DNA of 64,000 bases from contig NZ_OCMT01000003.1 in the NCBI RefSeq assembly GCF_900215335.1, forward strand, positions 558,001-622,000, in the 5' to 3' direction. Positions 46,012-55,634 of the stretch are shown one piece after another. A program made the translations under genes and the position numbers. This DNA is from Pedobacter xixiisoli. Lineage in GTDB: Bacteria; Bacteroidota; Bacteroidia; Sphingobacteriales; Sphingobacteriaceae. The notes under the pieces are model-generated. The model worked only from the letters and a program-made list of their open reading frames with translations. It had not been told where the DNA came from and searched no databases. The first letter of the stretch is position 1. The number at the start of each line of letters is the position of its first letter.

Positions 46012-47004
46012 ATGGCAATTTTAGCATTTCAGAAACCAGATAAGGTAATCATGCAGAAATCAACTGATTTCGATGGTCAATTTGAATTTCGTCCTTTAGA
46101 GCCCGGTTTCGGTGTAACAATTGGTAACGCCCTAAGAAGAATTTTACTTTCTTCATTAGAAGGCTTTGCTATTACCAGTATTCGTTTTTCAGGCGTTTCT
46201 CATGAGTTTTCTACTATCAAAGGTGTAGTTGAAGATTTAACAGAAATCATCCTTAACTTAAAACAAGTACGTTTTAAGAAAGTAGGAGAATCTGGCGATT
46301 CTGAAAAAATCTTTATCATTATAAATGGTCAAGATCAATTCTTAGCAGGAGATGTTACCAAGTTCTCTAACAACTTTGAGGTTTTAAACCCTGAGTTAGT
46401 AATCTGTAACATGGAGAAAACCGTTACTTTGGAAGTTGAATTAACTGTAAACAAAGGACGTGGTTATGTACCTGCAGAAGAGAATAAAGTTTCTGATAGC
46501 GTAGTTGGTGTAATTGCAATCGATTCGATTTTTACGCCAATGAAAAATGTAAAATACACGATTGAGAACTATCGTGTTGAGCAAAAAACAGATTACGAGA
46601 AATTAATCTTAGATATTTCTACTGATGGTTCTATCCACCCAGAAGAGGCTTTAAAAGAAGCCGCTAAGATTTTGATCCAGCACTTTATGTTATTCTCTGA
46701 TGAGAACTTAGTATTGGAATCTCAAGCTAAAGAAGAAACTAAAGAAGTTGATGAGGAAATTTTACACATGCGTAAAATCCTTAAAACTGAATTAGTTGAT
46801 TTAGATTTATCTGTACGTGCATTAAACTGCTTAAAGGCAGCTGATATCCGTACTTTAGCTGATCTAGTTTCTTATGATGTTGCTGATATGTTAAAATTCA
46901 GAAACTTCGGTAAGAAGTCATTAACTGAAATCCAAGAATTGGTAAAATCTAAACAATTATCGTTTGGAATGAACCTTTCTAAATTCAAGTTAGACGAAGA
47001 GTAA
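46012..47004 (+). CDS. rpoA: RNA polymerase alpha subunit
   Basis: This 330-residue protein dimerises to nucleate RNA polymerase. The N-terminal domain has [30 protein letters not shown] and the C-terminal domain has [16 protein letters not shown] and F-R-N-F-G-K-K-S-L, which contact DNA and activators. Standard length. It lies 78 bp after rpsD across the terminator-like hairpin. Confidence 0.98.
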   Translation: MAILAFQKPDKVIMQKSTDFDGQFEFRPLEPGFGVTIGNALRRILLSSLEGFAITSIRFSGVSHEFSTIKGVVEDLTEIILNLKQVRFKKVGESGDSEKIFIIINGQDQFLAGDVTKFSNNFEVLNPELVICNMEKTVTLEVELTVNKGRGYVPAEENKVSDSVVGVIAIDSIFTPMKNVKYTIENYRVEQKTDYEKLILDISTDGSIHPEEALKEAAKILIQHFMLFSDENLVLESQAKEETKEVDEEILHMRKILKTELVDLDLSVRALNCLKAADIRTLADLVSYDVADMLKFRNFGKKSLTEIQELVKSKQLSFGMNLSKFKLDEE

Positions 47005-47133
47005 TTCAGTTTTCGGTAGGCAGTTTCCAGTTTGGAAATTGAATATTGGAGTTTGGATAATTAATATTATTCACTGTGTGTAATTCCCTCAGATTAAGTT
47101 CAAAGAGACGGTACACACTTTATAAACAAAAAA

Positions 47134-47700
47134 ATGAGACACGGTAAAAAACACAACCACTTAGGAAGAACTACTTCGCATAGAAAAGCGATGTTGGCAA
47201 ATATGGCTTCTTCTTTGATTACTCACAAGAGAATCACTACTACATTAGCTAAAGCAAAAGCTTTACGTGTTTATGTAGAGCCAATCATCACTAAATCTAA
47301 AAACGATACTACTCACTCACGTCGTACAGTATTTGCTTACTTACAAAACAAAGAGGTAGTAACAGAATTGTTCCGTGATGTAGCTGCTAAAGTTGCTGAT
47401 CGTCCAGGTGGTTATACTCGTATTATCAAATTAAACAATCGTTTAGGTGATAACGCGGAGATGGCTTTAATCGAACTAGTAGATTATAACGAGGTTTACG
47501 GTAAAGATGCAGCTGCTGCTGAAAAGAAAACTACTCGTAGAGGAAGAACAAAAGCTAAAAAAGCTGATGCTCCTGCTGCAGAAGTAAAAGAAGCGGCTCC
47601 AGTTGCTGAAGCTAAGGAAGAAGTTGCTGAGGCACCAGTTGCTGAAGAAACTGTTCCAGAAGCACCAGCTGCTGATGATGCAGAAGAGCAAAAAGCGTAA
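47134..47700 (+). CDS. rplQ: Ribosomal protein L17 with Ala/Glu-rich tail
   Basis: This 188-residue protein is bL17 at the tunnel exit. The first 120 residues are typical, with [12 protein letters not shown] and [14 protein letters not shown]. The last 60 residues are a low-complexity Ala, Glu, Pro, Lys extension not present in E. coli L17 but common in Bacteroidota. It ends the cluster before a strong terminator. Confidence 0.96.
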   Translation: MRHGKKHNHLGRTTSHRKAMLANMASSLITHKRITTTLAKAKALRVYVEPIITKSKNDTTHSRRTVFAYLQNKEVVTELFRDVAAKVADRPGGYTRIIKLNNRLGDNAEMALIELVDYNEVYGKDAAAAEKKTTRRGRTKAKKADAPAAEVKEAAPVAEAKEEVAEAPVAEETVPEAPAADDAEEQKA

Positions 47701-47724
47701 TCTAACTAACTTATTATTATGCTT

Positions 47725-47757
47725 AACCCTTTAGGATTTTCCTAAAGGGTTTTTTTA
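47725..47757 (+). terminator. Terminator of the ribosomal cluster
   Basis: AACCCTTTAGG at 47725-47735 pairs perfectly with CCTAAAGGGTT at 47741-47751, followed by a T-run. It ends the alpha block. Confidence 0.92.
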
Positions 47758-47800
47758 TTTTTAAACTTTTTTGTTGTGATAGAATAAGTTTAATGGTGGG

Positions 47801-48364
47801 TTAATTTGTGGGTTTATACTGTAAATGATTTAGTCTTTTACCAACTAGAGTTTTTTCACCAACGATCTCGAAACCTAATTTCAAATATAATTTCTGCGCA
47901 TCGGGGTTGTCTATATTAACAAGTAAGCCCAGTGTCTCTTTTTGTTTGTGTACGTATTCATCAATTAAGAATTTGAATATTTTTGAGCCTATACCTTTAC
48001 CTTGTTGACTGGGATTGACGCCAACGCAATCGATATAGTATTCTCCCGCTTCAGTTTCGTCTTCTGGATTGAAGTTACTATTGAATGAGGATTTTATTTT
48101 GGCTGCTACTGGTGCTCTTAGTTCGGTTAACTTAGACCCTTCGTAATATTAAAGCAGCTGCAATAATTTCATCCTCAGCTACAACTACCCAACAATTCTC
48201 GTAAGAATATTGATTGTTAGGTTCTTGTATCAGGCTAATCAATAAATGAACAGCTTTTCTTGATTGTTTTCTCCAATAAAATGATAAACGATTTCTTCCA
48301 TTGCCAAGAAGATATAATTTGCGATGACTGTAGATTCTTCTCGTTTTGCTTTTCTAATTAACAT
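47801..48364 (-). pseudogene. GNAT N-acetyltransferase, broken by two frameshifts
   Basis: Reading the minus strand from ATG 48362-48364 gives M-L-I-R-K-A-K-R-E-E-S and continues in a second frame (W-V-V-V-A-E-D-E-I-I-A-A-A) and then a third (Y-Y-I-D-C-V-G-V-N-P-S-Q-Q-G-K-G-I-G-S), which is the acetyl-CoA binding motif of GNAT enzymes, ending L-K-L-G-F-E-I-V-G-E-K. Joining the frames gives a full-length acetyltransferase of about 187 residues. Both breaks are single-base changes in short runs (a lost A near 48245 and an extra T near 48150). The gene is probably inactive unless these are sequencing errors. Confidence 0.85.
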
Positions 48365-48400
48365 TTGTCGCTATTTTTGGTGTATTGGATATTATTGGTT

Positions 48401-49096
48401 TTAGTGAATCACAGTCCCTGCCTCTATCTCATAAGCAGCTTTTCCGTTCTCAAATATTCTAGTTAGTTGAGTTCCTTCTACGGTTATTTGATTTCCAATT
48501 CTTCGTATCCAATTTCCTTCTCGTAAACCCACAACTTTAATCTCATTCTGGGTTAAAAACTCTTGGATCCTAGTCTCCCTAGTCTCGCCGTTATGTTTGA
48601 TTTCTGGAGTTGTATCTAAGTAGTGTGGATTAATATTAAAAGGTACTAAGCCCATACAGTCGAAACTTGACGGATAAACAATTGGCATATCATTAGTGGT
48701 TTTCATGTTGATGCCGCCGATGTTACTACCAGCACTACAACCTAAATAAGGTTTTCCGTTCGTTACGCGTTCTTTAAGAACTTCCATCAAACCTAGTTCA
48801 TGCAATGTCTTTACCAATAAGAAGGTATTCCCACCGCCCGTAAAAAATCCTTTGGCATTCTCTACTGCTGTGATTTTGTCATCGAACTCATGAAGTCCTT
48901 TGACGTTAATTCCTATTTCTGCGAAAAAAGTAGCGGCTTTTTGGGTGTAGTCTTCGTGAGATATGCCGCTGGGTCTCGCAAACGGAATGAAGATGATTTC
49001 ATCCACTCCGTTGTATAGTTGAACAATTTCGGGTTTTAGATAAGCTAAATATTGTTCTCCAAATAGTGTGGATGTTGAAGCCAGTATAATGTTCAT
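48401..49096 (-). CDS. pepE: Peptidase E (aspartyl dipeptidase, family S51)
   Basis: Starting at ATG 49094-49096, this 231-residue protein is a cytoplasmic serine dipeptidase cleaving Asp-X dipeptides. The catalytic residues align with Salmonella PepE offset by one: Ser121 in G-C-S-A-G-S-N, Asp136 in N-D-M-P-I and His158 in I-N-P-H-Y. The G-G-G-N segment at about 87-90 is also typical. An in-frame ATG at 49117 would add seven residues that the family lacks. A -7-like element lies upstream at 49122-49129. Confidence 0.92.
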   Translation of the reverse strand: MNIILASTSTLFGEQYLAYLKPEIVQLYNGVDEIIFIPFARPSGISHEDYTQKAATFFAEIGINVKGLHEFDDKITAVENAKGFFTGGGNTFLLVKTLHELGLMEVLKERVTNGKPYLGCSAGSNIGGINMKTTNDMPIVYPSSFDCMGLVPFNINPHYLDTTPEIKHNGETRETRIQEFLTQNEIKVVGLREGNWIRRIGNQITVEGTQLTRIFENGKAAYEIEAGTVIH

Positions 49097-49121
49097 GATT
49101 GAATATGATTTGTACAAAGAT

Positions 49122-49129
49122 CAAAGATA
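49122..49129 (-). promoter_or_regulatory. -7-like element before pepE
   Basis: On the minus strand this reads TATCTTTG, matching TAnnTTTG, and lies 26 bases before the pepE start. No good -33 partner was found. The divergent gene at 49215 has its own TACTTTTG at 49186-49193. Confidence 0.4.
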
Positions 49130-49214
49130 AGGAGGTGTAAGGTAAGAAATGACCGATATTCAATTATTATTAAGCTTTAGTGTATTACTTTTGTAGTATA
49201 TAAATCGATGTAAA

Positions 49215-50396
49215 ATGAGTAAGCAGAGCGATATATTGTTTGTGGCCCAATTGGAGGAAAGTTTAAACAGCAGTACTTTTGTAAAATTAGCACTAGGTAA
49301 TTACAAAGGGAAGGAAGAGGGCTTAAAACAACTCTATATCAAGCCTGTTGTGATAAAGAATAAGAAGATGCTAGCTTTTAACTTTCGTTATCAAACCAGA
49401 GATATTTTTAAGAATTTCTCAGAGGAAGAGAGCTTAACATTGATTAAAAATTATATAAATGAAGGATTCAATATTGCCACGCTATTTACAGCGAGTGAAG
49501 AATCTATCCTAGAGAAAACGGTAAAAGGTACATTTCGTTTAAGAACGGCTGCATTAACACAGAAAAAAGAAGTGAATCTAGCGCATGACAAAGAAAAGAA
49601 ACGTTTGATTTTAGCGAAGGATAATATCTACTTGAAAGAGTTGGGGTTGACTGGTGCAGATGGCGTAGTTTTCAAAAATGGTCAAGATAAATACAAGCAG
49701 ATAAACCAATATATCGAAATTTTAAGTTCGTTGATAAAAGAGTTTCCAGTTGGTACGATTAACAATGTGGTTGATATGGGCTCTGGTAAAGGTTATCTGA
49801 CTTTTGCGCTCTACGATTATTTGTTAAACCATCAGCAGAAAGCTAACGTAGTAGGCGTAGAGTTTAGAAGAGATATGGTGGATTTGTGCAATGCAATTGC
49901 TGGAATGGCTAGCTTTGACCAGCTTTCTTTTGTAGAGGGCACAATTGATAGCTATGACAATGACCAAATTAACTTGCTGATAGCGTTACACGCCTGTGAT
50001 ACCGCAACTGACGACGCCATTTACAAAGGAATAAAGGCTAATGCAGAACTGATTGTAGTTGCTCCATGCTGTCATAAACAAATTCGTAGAGAGATAGAAA
50101 AGGGTAAGGCTAAAAATGAGCTGAATTTTTTAACCAAACATGGGATATTTTTAGAAAGGCAAGCGGAAATGGTTACAGATGGTTTACGAGCTTTAATCTT
50201 GGAATATTTCGGTTATAAAACTAAAGTGTTCGAATTTGTGTCTGATGTGCATACGCCTAAGAATGTGTTGGTGGTTGGGATTAGGAATAAGGAACAAGGA
50301 GCAACGAACAAAGATGAAATTCTTCAGAAGATAAAAGATACCAAAGCTTATTTTGGCATTGGCTATCATCATTTGGAGAGACTATTTAGTCTTTAA
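49215..50396 (+). CDS. Class I SAM-dependent methyltransferase, GSTCD-like (Methyltransf_32) type
   Basis: This 393-residue protein has a poorly known N-terminal half (1-170) and a Rossmann methyltransferase half. The SAM motif V-V-D-M-G-S-G-K-G-Y-L is at about 185-195, followed by V-G-V-E-F-R, A-L-H-A-C-D-T-A-T and V-A-P-C-C-H-K-Q, the conserved C-C-H motif of Methyltransf_32 proteins, which also occurs in human GSTCD. The substrate is unknown; RNA is plausible. It overlaps the convergent gene by four bases at its 3' end. Confidence 0.82.
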   Translation: MSKQSDILFVAQLEESLNSSTFVKLALGNYKGKEEGLKQLYIKPVVIKNKKMLAFNFRYQTRDIFKNFSEEESLTLIKNYINEGFNIATLFTASEESILEKTVKGTFRLRTAALTQKKEVNLAHDKEKKRLILAKDNIYLKELGLTGADGVVFKNGQDKYKQINQYIEILSSLIKEFPVGTINNVVDMGSGKGYLTFALYDYLLNHQQKANVVGVEFRRDMVDLCNAIAGMASFDQLSFVEGTIDSYDNDQINLLIALHACDTATDDAIYKGIKANAELIVVAPCCHKQIRREIEKGKAKNELNFLTKHGIFLERQAEMVTDGLRALILEYFGYKTKVFEFVSDVHTPKNVLVVGIRNKEQGATNKDEILQKIKDTKAYFGIGYHHLERLFSL

Positions 50397-50959
50397 TTAT
50401 AAATCCACAATAAAACGGCTTTCTTTTTCTTAATGAGCAACCTATCTATTTGAGACATTTTATCGTCGGAAATGACAGGGCAGCCTGCGCTTTGACCAAA
50501 TAAGGTTTGTGGATATATTTCGTAGTTTGGAATAGGCGTGTAAGAATGTAAAACCACTATTCGTTTAAACGCATTGTTATTGGTTTCTTCTAAACCGTAC
50601 ATTTTGTAATGAATGTTAATGCCCCAATTGCTGTAAGCCCTATTTTTTACTTTGTACTTTCCTAGAGAAGTACAATTACTGCCTACTTTGTTGCTAAATA
50701 CAGGTTTGTTAGCGGTACTTCCACCACCAACACCGTGAGCACATAAACCGGAGATAATGGTTTTCTTTTGCTGAAAATCGTAGACAAACAATCGGTTTTT
50801 ACCAGATGGGATACTCATATCTATCATCACACAAATGCTAGTATCTAGATGATTTTTCTTCGCAAAGGTGAATGCTTCAGTCAACTTTTTCGGCTCAATT
50901 AAAGAGGGTTGAAAGATTGAACAGGTTATAAGTAAGAGCAATATTTTGATGTTTAGCAT
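50393..50959 (-). CDS. L,D-transpeptidase catalytic-domain (YkuD_2) exported protein
   Basis: This 188-residue protein has a hydrophobic N-terminus (L-L-L-L-I-T-C-S-I) that looks like a signal peptide. The domain has G-V-G-G-G-S, L-G-K-Y, H-S at residues 138-139 and G-Q-S-A-G-C-P with Cys160, the signature of murein L,D-transpeptidase-like domains. Such proteins form or remodel peptidoglycan cross-links; activity here is inferred from the Cys and His. Its 3' end overlaps the methyltransferase by four bases. Confidence 0.82.
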   Translation of the reverse strand: MLNIKILLLLITCSIFQPSLIEPKKLTEAFTFAKKNHLDTSICVMIDMSIPSGKNRLFVYDFQQKKTIISGLCAHGVGGGSTANKPVFSNKVGSNCTSLGKYKVKNRAYSNWGINIHYKMYGLEETNNNAFKRIVVLHSYTPIPNYEIYPQTLFGQSAGCPVISDDKMSQIDRLLIKKKKAVLLWIYN

Positions 50960-50979
50960 TTCAATGTTGGTTCTTAATG

Positions 50980-51777
50980 CTAAAGTTTAGTTTTTACTGC
51001 ATAAATCATTTTCAGCTCGTGGTTTTGTTCTGGAGTGTAGATTTGAAAGTTAAAAGGTGCTAAATCTTTTTCCAAATCTTTGATAGTGTAAGGCTCGTGT
51101 AGTTCAATAAGAATGGAATTTACTTTAGATAACCACTCGTTATTGTTCCCTAAAAGTCGCTGTTCTGCACCTTCAATATCAATTTTTAAAAGGTCTATTT
51201 CTTTAATTTGATGGTCTGCAATTAAATCAGGCATCGTAAGCGTAGCTACCGTAATCGCATCAATTTCTTTCTCAATATCTACTTCTATTTTAAAATTGTA
51301 GGCAAGCTCAGTGTTTGAAATTTTGATATTTGTAGTCTCGTCGTAAATGGCACCAAAAATAGGGTAGGTGTTTTTAAATTGTTGGACGTTTTTTTTCAAC
51401 TGAACATAATTGTCAGTTTCCATTTCTACAGCATATACATTTGCTTCGGGGTATTTTGATTTGAAATAAATGGAAGCTAAGCCTATGTTGGCACCTAAAT
51501 CTACAATGGTGCTGTATTGTTTGACTTTTAAGGATGCTGGGACTTGATAACATTGTGCCCAAAAAACCTCGTAAAAAATATCGATGTCGCCTGTATAGGT
51601 TCTGAGATTTAAATCTACTTTCTGGCCGTTCAGCAGTAATTTATAGAGCACACCCTCAATGGTAGATTTGTTTTTTGCCTTGCGAAAGCGAATTAGGTTC
51701 TTGAAAAACTTGATGCTCCCTAAGGGATTTCTAAAGATGGAAGTGCTGTAAAATAGTTTAGATAGTAGATGTTTCAT
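50980..51777 (-). CDS. FkbM family methyltransferase
   Basis: Starting at ATG 51775-51777, this 265-residue protein contains I-V-D-L-G-A-N-I-G-L-A-S, the SAM-binding motif of FkbM proteins, then Y-A-V-E-M-E-T-D and L-L-K-I-D-I-E-G-A-E, all family hallmarks. FkbM enzymes O-methylate sugars, often of surface polysaccharides. An ATG at 51828 would add 17 residues. It sits alone, 20 bp after the L,D-transpeptidase on the same strand, so they may be cotranscribed. The substrate is unknown. Confidence 0.88.
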   Translation of the reverse strand: MKHLLSKLFYSTSIFRNPLGSIKFFKNLIRFRKAKNKSTIEGVLYKLLLNGQKVDLNLRTYTGDIDIFYEVFWAQCYQVPASLKVKQYSTIVDLGANIGLASIYFKSKYPEANVYAVEMETDNYVQLKKNVQQFKNTYPIFGAIYDETTNIKISNTELAYNFKIEVDIEKEIDAITVATLTMPDLIADHQIKEIDLLKIDIEGAEQRLLGNNNEWLSKVNSILIELHEPYTIKDLEKDLAPFNFQIYTPEQNHELKMIYAVKTKL

Positions 51778-51860
51778 TTGAGGAAAGATAGTGCGAATAA
51801 AAATAATATCAAAGGGATAGGTTTGCATTTGGGTTAGAACAAGCTTTTGTTAATTAAACC

Positions 51861-52003
51861 TGATGGTAGCGGATATATCCCGATTTAACCATCTATCTTT
51901 ATTGTTTTATGGTATGCTTGTTTATTGCACAGGTTTCATCGGGAATAGCAGCGTACAGCAGGACTAGAATAGCCACGAACTACTGACATTCATTTTCAAA
52001 TCA
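51861..52003 (+). repeat. Dispersed intergenic repeat, copy A
   Basis: GATGGTAGCG, CCCGATTTAA, TTTATGGTATGCTT, CAGGTTTC and TCGGGAATAGCAG occur here in the same order as, inverted, in copy B (62048-62199). Part of the 389-bp spacer before dnaK; no gene is seen in it. Confidence 0.65.
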
Positions 52004-52076
52004 TCTTAAGCCTTAAGACTTGCCTTTAGTTTCTAGTCTTTGTTCTTTACTATTTGTTCATTATTCTTTAGTGTTT

Positions 52077-52091
52077 CTGACAAGCTGTCAG
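52077..52091 (+). promoter_or_regulatory. Palindrome upstream of the dnaK promoter
   Basis: CTGACA-AGC-TGTCAG is a perfect 6-bp inverted repeat with a 3-base centre, centred about 73 bp before the sigma-54-like -24 element. It could be an activator site. Confidence 0.45.
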
Positions 52092-52156
52092 CAATGATTT
52101 GAGTTTTCTTTTACATTTTAACAGTTTTTTTTGACAAAATTCTGCCAAAACCCTAT

Positions 52157-52172
52157 TGGCACATCACTTGTT
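52157..52172 (+). promoter_or_regulatory. Sigma-54-type promoter before dnaK
   Basis: TGGCAC, five bases, then TTGTT fits the -24/-12 consensus TGGCAC-N5-TTGCw, with only the last C of the -12 GC changed to T. The GG and G are ten bases apart as required. The predicted start would leave a leader of about 35 nt before the dnaK ATG. Confidence 0.6.
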
Positions 52173-52217
52173 AATAGGAAGTAGAACTAAAAAATAACAA
52201 AAGAAATATATAATAAA

Positions 52218-54125
52218 ATGGGAAAAATAATTGGTATAGACTTAGGAACTACGAACTCTTGTGTTGCGGTAATGGAGGGTAACGAACCTGTGGTTATTGC
52301 AAACAGCGAGGGTAAACGTACTACGCCATCTATTGTTGCTTTTACAGAAAACGGCGAGCGCAAAGTTGGCGAGCCTGCGAAACGTCAGGCAATCACAAAC
52401 CCAACAAAAACAATTTACTCTATTAAGCGCTTTATGGGTAGCAGCTTTGGTGAAGTTGATAAAGAAGTTGGAAGAGTACCTTATAAAGTGGTAAAAGGTG
52501 ATAACAACACTCCACGTGTTGAGATTGACGATAGAAAATATACGCCACAAGAAATTTCGGCAATGGTTTTGCAGAAAATGAAAAAAACCGCTGAAGATTT
52601 CTTAGGTCAAGAAGTTACAGAAGCTGTAATTACAGTGCCTGCTTACTTTAACGATGCGCAACGTCAAGCTACTAAAGAAGCTGGTGAAATTGCTGGTTTA
52701 ACAGTAAAACGTATCATTAACGAGCCTACTGCAGCTGCTTTAGCTTATGGTTTAGATAAAGCACACAAAGACATGAAAATTGTGGTGTTTGACTGTGGTG
52801 GTGGTACACATGACGTTTCTGTTTTGGAATTAGGTGATGGCGTATTTGAAGTAAAATCTACTGATGGTGATACTCACTTAGGTGGTGACGACTTTGATCA
52901 CATTATCATTGATTGGTTAAACGATGAGTTTAAAGCTGAAAACAGCATGGATCTTTCTAAAGACCCAATGGCTTTGCAACGTTTAAAGGAAGCTGCTGAG
53001 AAAGCTAAAATTGAGTTATCTAGCACAACTTCTACAGAAATTAACTTACCATACATTACTGCCGATGCGAGTGGCCCTAAACACTTAGTGCGTACTTTAT
53101 CTCGTGCTAAATTTGAGCAATTAGCTGATAGCTTAATCAAACGTACTATCGATCCATGTAAATCTGCTTTGAAAAATGCTGGTTTATCTGTTGGTGATAT
53201 CGACGAAATTATCTTAGTAGGTGGTTCAACTCGTATTCCTGCAATTCAGGATGCAGTGAAAGCTTTCTTCGGTAAAGAGCCTTCTAAAGGTGTAAATCCT
53301 GATGAAGTTGTGGCAATTGGTGCTGCTATTCAAGGTGGTGTATTAACTGGTGATGTGAAAGATGTATTGTTGTTAGATGTTACTCCACTTTCTTTAGGTA
53401 TCGAAACTATGGGTGGTGTAATGACTAAATTAATCGAGTCTAACACAACTATCCCTACTAAAAAAACAGAGACTTTTTCTACAGCAGCAGATAGCCAACC
53501 ATCGGTAGAAATCCACATTTTACAAGGTGAGCGTCCAATGGCAGCTCAAAACCGTACAATTGGTCGTTTCATGTTAGATGGAATTCCACCAGCGCCACGT
53601 GGTGTACCTCAAATTGAAGTTGCTTTTGATATTGATGCTAACGGTATTTTACACGTAAGTGCTAAAGATAAAGCTACTGGCAAAGAGCAAAAAATCCGTA
53701 TCGAGGCTTCATCTGGTTTAACTGATGCTGAAATTCAGAAAATGAAAGAAGAAGCTGAGGCTAACGCTGAGGCAGATGCTAAACAGAAAGAAGAAGTTGA
53801 TAAAATTAACAGCGCTGATGCTTTAATCTTCTCTACTGAAAAACAGTTAAAAGAGTTTGGTGACAAATTATCTGATGATAAAAAAGCTCCAATAGAAGAA
53901 GGTTTGAAAAAACTGAAAGAAGCTCATGCTGCTCGTAACTTCGCTGATATCGAAGCTGCACAAACTGAGTTGCAAAATGCTTGGAATGTTGCTTCTGAAG
54001 AGATGTACAAAGCAGGTAACGAAGGTCAACCACAAGGTGATGCTGGACAAGCTGAGCCTCAACAAGGTGGTGATACCGTAACTGATGTTGATTACGAAGA
54101 AGTAAAAGACGAAGAGAAGAAATAA
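52218..54125 (+). CDS. dnaK: Chaperone DnaK (Hsp70)
   Basis: This 635-residue ATP-dependent chaperone folds and disaggregates proteins with DnaJ and GrpE. It has [11 protein letters not shown] at the start, [12 protein letters not shown] (phosphate motif, with Cys and His in place of the usual Leu and Phe), [10 protein letters not shown] and a substrate domain starting D-V-T-P-L-S-L-G. The C-terminus ends with the E-E-V-K-D-E-E-K-K tail. dnaJ and grpE are not adjacent. A terminator follows. Confidence 0.98.
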   Translation: MGKIIGIDLGTTNSCVAVMEGNEPVVIANSEGKRTTPSIVAFTENGERKVGEPAKRQAITNPTKTIYSIKRFMGSSFGEVDKEVGRVPYKVVKGDNNTPRVEIDDRKYTPQEISAMVLQKMKKTAEDFLGQEVTEAVITVPAYFNDAQRQATKEAGEIAGLTVKRIINEPTAAALAYGLDKAHKDMKIVVFDCGGGTHDVSVLELGDGVFEVKSTDGDTHLGGDDFDHIIIDWLNDEFKAENSMDLSKDPMALQRLKEAAEKAKIELSSTTSTEINLPYITADASGPKHLVRTLSRAKFEQLADSLIKRTIDPCKSALKNAGLSVGDIDEIILVGGSTRIPAIQDAVKAFFGKEPSKGVNPDEVVAIGAAIQGGVLTGDVKDVLLLDVTPLSLGIETMGGVMTKLIESNTTIPTKKTETFSTAADSQPSVEIHILQGERPMAAQNRTIGRFMLDGIPPAPRGVPQIEVAFDIDANGILHVSAKDKATGKEQKIRIEASSGLTDAEIQKMKEEAEANAEADAKQKEEVDKINSADALIFSTEKQLKEFGDKLSDDKKAPIEEGLKKLKEAHAARNFADIEAAQTELQNAWNVASEEMYKAGNEGQPQGDAGQAEPQQGGDTVTDVDYEEVKDEEKK

Positions 54126-54186
54126 GCCTCTAGTCTGAAAGTTTAGAGACTGAAAGTTCGAAAGATTTTTAGTGCTGAATTAAAAT

Positions 54187-54223
54187 AAAAAGCGTTGCTG
54201 ATTAAATTCAGTGACGCTTTTTT
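54187..54223 (+). terminator. Terminator after dnaK
   Basis: AAAAGCGTTGCTG pairs with CAGTGACGCTTTT along 13 positions with two G-U pairs, followed by further T. It lies about 60 bp after the dnaK stop. Confidence 0.8.
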
Positions 54224-54231
54224 GCTACAAA

Positions 54232-54412
54232 TCGTCCTTGCGAGGCACGAAACAATCTTTTATAGTTTAGCCTTTTTGAAAACGAAATCAGCCTTTCATA
54301 GCAATTCCAGCCCCGCTAACCTGTCCCGATACTTCGGGATCCGTTCCTATCTTTTTGTCTTCTGCCTGCTCACTTCCGGGTCATTGCAAGGAGGAACGAT
54401 GAAGCAATCTTT
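54232..54412. repeat. Cluster of CATTGCGAG-type and TCCCGA palindromic repeats
   Basis: GTCCTTGCGAGGCACGAAAC (54234) and GTCATTGCAAGGAGGAACGA (54380), each followed by CAATCT, are two units of the repeat also seen at 27746. Between them is a TCCCGA/TCGGGA hairpin at about 54334-54349. No gene is present; the 561-bp spacer between dnaK and the nucleotidyltransferase is made almost wholly of repeats. Confidence 0.6.
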
Positions 54413-54490
54413 CTTGGATCTTGCCAACAAAAAGGATATTCGCTTCTGTCAGGTTTAAATAACTAAAACGAGCATAACCATTAACCAATG

Positions 54491-54600
54491 TGGCTAAAGC
54501 CCAAAGCAAATTGCATAAAACCGTTGGCTAAAGCCAACGGCAATGAACTGAAATGGCGAAGGCTAACGGTAAAGAATTTAAATAGCTAAAGCTGACGGCA
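54491..54600. repeat. GGCTAAAGCC repeat array
   Basis: Four related units occur here, best seen as CCGTTGGCTAAAGCCAACGG at 54521-54540, followed by CAATGAA. Each is a small hairpin. The same unit recurs at 62261-62546. Such repeats are common in Bacteroidota spacers. Confidence 0.7.
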
Positions 54601-54614
54601 ATAAATTGCTAAGT

Positions 54615-54647
54615 AAACAAAAAAGGTCCTGCTGAATTAGCAGGACC
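54615..54647 (-). terminator. Terminator of the nucleotidyltransferase gene
   Basis: GGTCCTGCT at 54625-54633 pairs perfectly with AGCAGGACC at 54639-54647. On the minus strand it is followed by TTTTTTG, so it ends the gene at 54687-55586. Confidence 0.88.
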
Positions 54648-54686
54648 CTAATTTTATATAGGCTAAAATGCTTTAACTAATAAGCA

Positions 54687-55586
54687 TTATTTCCATAGGT
54701 TTTCAGGATATTCTCCATTTTTTACAAGCTCATCAATAGAAGCCTGAACCACTGGTTTGTCTTCTTTGTAAGTAACCCCAAACCAAGTATTATCGGTCGG
54801 GATGCTCCTGAAATCGGCACTGCTATTTTTGATTAAAATATCAGCTATCAAAGGGATAAAAAATTCCGCTTTAGGTTTGTCTTTGTGAGATAGTGCAAAT
54901 TTTACAAACTCCTGTTCAGTAATTTTGAATACAGCAGGTGTAAAGCCCCAAAAATTCATTGAAACGGGATTATCGAAAGATAGAGGATATTCTTTGTCAT
55001 CTTCCTCGTAAACTACTGCCCCATCTTTACCGTAAACTTTTGTACGTTCATTAATAGCAGTGATATTACCAGTATCATCCACATCGCAAACACCTCTAGA
55101 AACTGCTCCAAAATCTGATAAAGTTTTACCTATTTTGTATCCTACGATTGAAAATTGGCTATCTGTCACATCTGTTGTTAGAAAATCAGCCATTTTTTTG
55201 AACGCATCATAACCATAAAAGTCGTCAGCATTGATGATACAAAATGGTTCTTTAACTATATCTCTTCCAGAAAGCATGGCGTGGGCAGTGCCCCAAGGTT
55301 TTTCTCTATAAATTTCTTCCTCAATACCAAATTGCTTAAGATCGAAGTTTTGATATACGTAATCTACGTCAATTTTACCTTTCAACTTCTCGTCAAAAAT
55401 TGCTCTAAAGTTGTCGGCAAATTCTTCTTTAATGATGAATACTACTTTTCCAAATCCAGCTTTAATTGCATCATATATAGAGTAATCTATGATGGTCTCG
55501 CCATTAGGACCAAAACCATCAATTTGTTTCATGCTACCATAGCGGCTTGCCATGCCGGCAGCCAAAATTAGTAATGTTGGTTTCAT
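54687..55586 (-). CDS. Sugar nucleotidyltransferase (NTP-transferase family)
   Basis: This 299-residue protein begins with a nucleotide-binding motif L-A-A-G-M-A-S-R-Y-G-S-M-K-Q, as in GlmU, RfbA and GalU-type sugar-nucleotide transferases, and has I-N-A-D-D-F-Y-G as the likely metal and sugar site. Such enzymes attach an NTP to a sugar phosphate to form a nucleotide sugar. The exact sugar cannot be told; similar proteins in Bacteroidota are called nucleotidyltransferase. It is followed by a strong terminator and lies 48 bp after the HerA-like gene on the same strand. Confidence 0.85.
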   Translation of the reverse strand: MKPTLLILAAGMASRYGSMKQIDGFGPNGETIIDYSIYDAIKAGFGKVVFIIKEEFADNFRAIFDEKLKGKIDVDYVYQNFDLKQFGIEEEIYREKPWGTAHAMLSGRDIVKEPFCIINADDFYGYDAFKKMADFLTTDVTDSQFSIVGYKIGKTLSDFGAVSRGVCDVDDTGNITAINERTKVYGKDGAVVYEEDDKEYPLSFDNPVSMNFWGFTPAVFKITEQEFVKFALSHKDKPKAEFFIPLIADILIKNSSADFRSIPTDNTWFGVTYKEDKPVVQASIDELVKNGEYPENLWK

Positions 55587-55634
55587 TAACTATTTAGTTT
55601 TTAAATGAATATTAGTTGTTTCCAAAGTTAAGTT

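Noticed and set aside
54195..54458. Open plus-strand frame of 87 codons after dnaK
   Set aside because: It runs through a terminator and dispersed repeats and has no recognisable domain; a chance frame is more likely.
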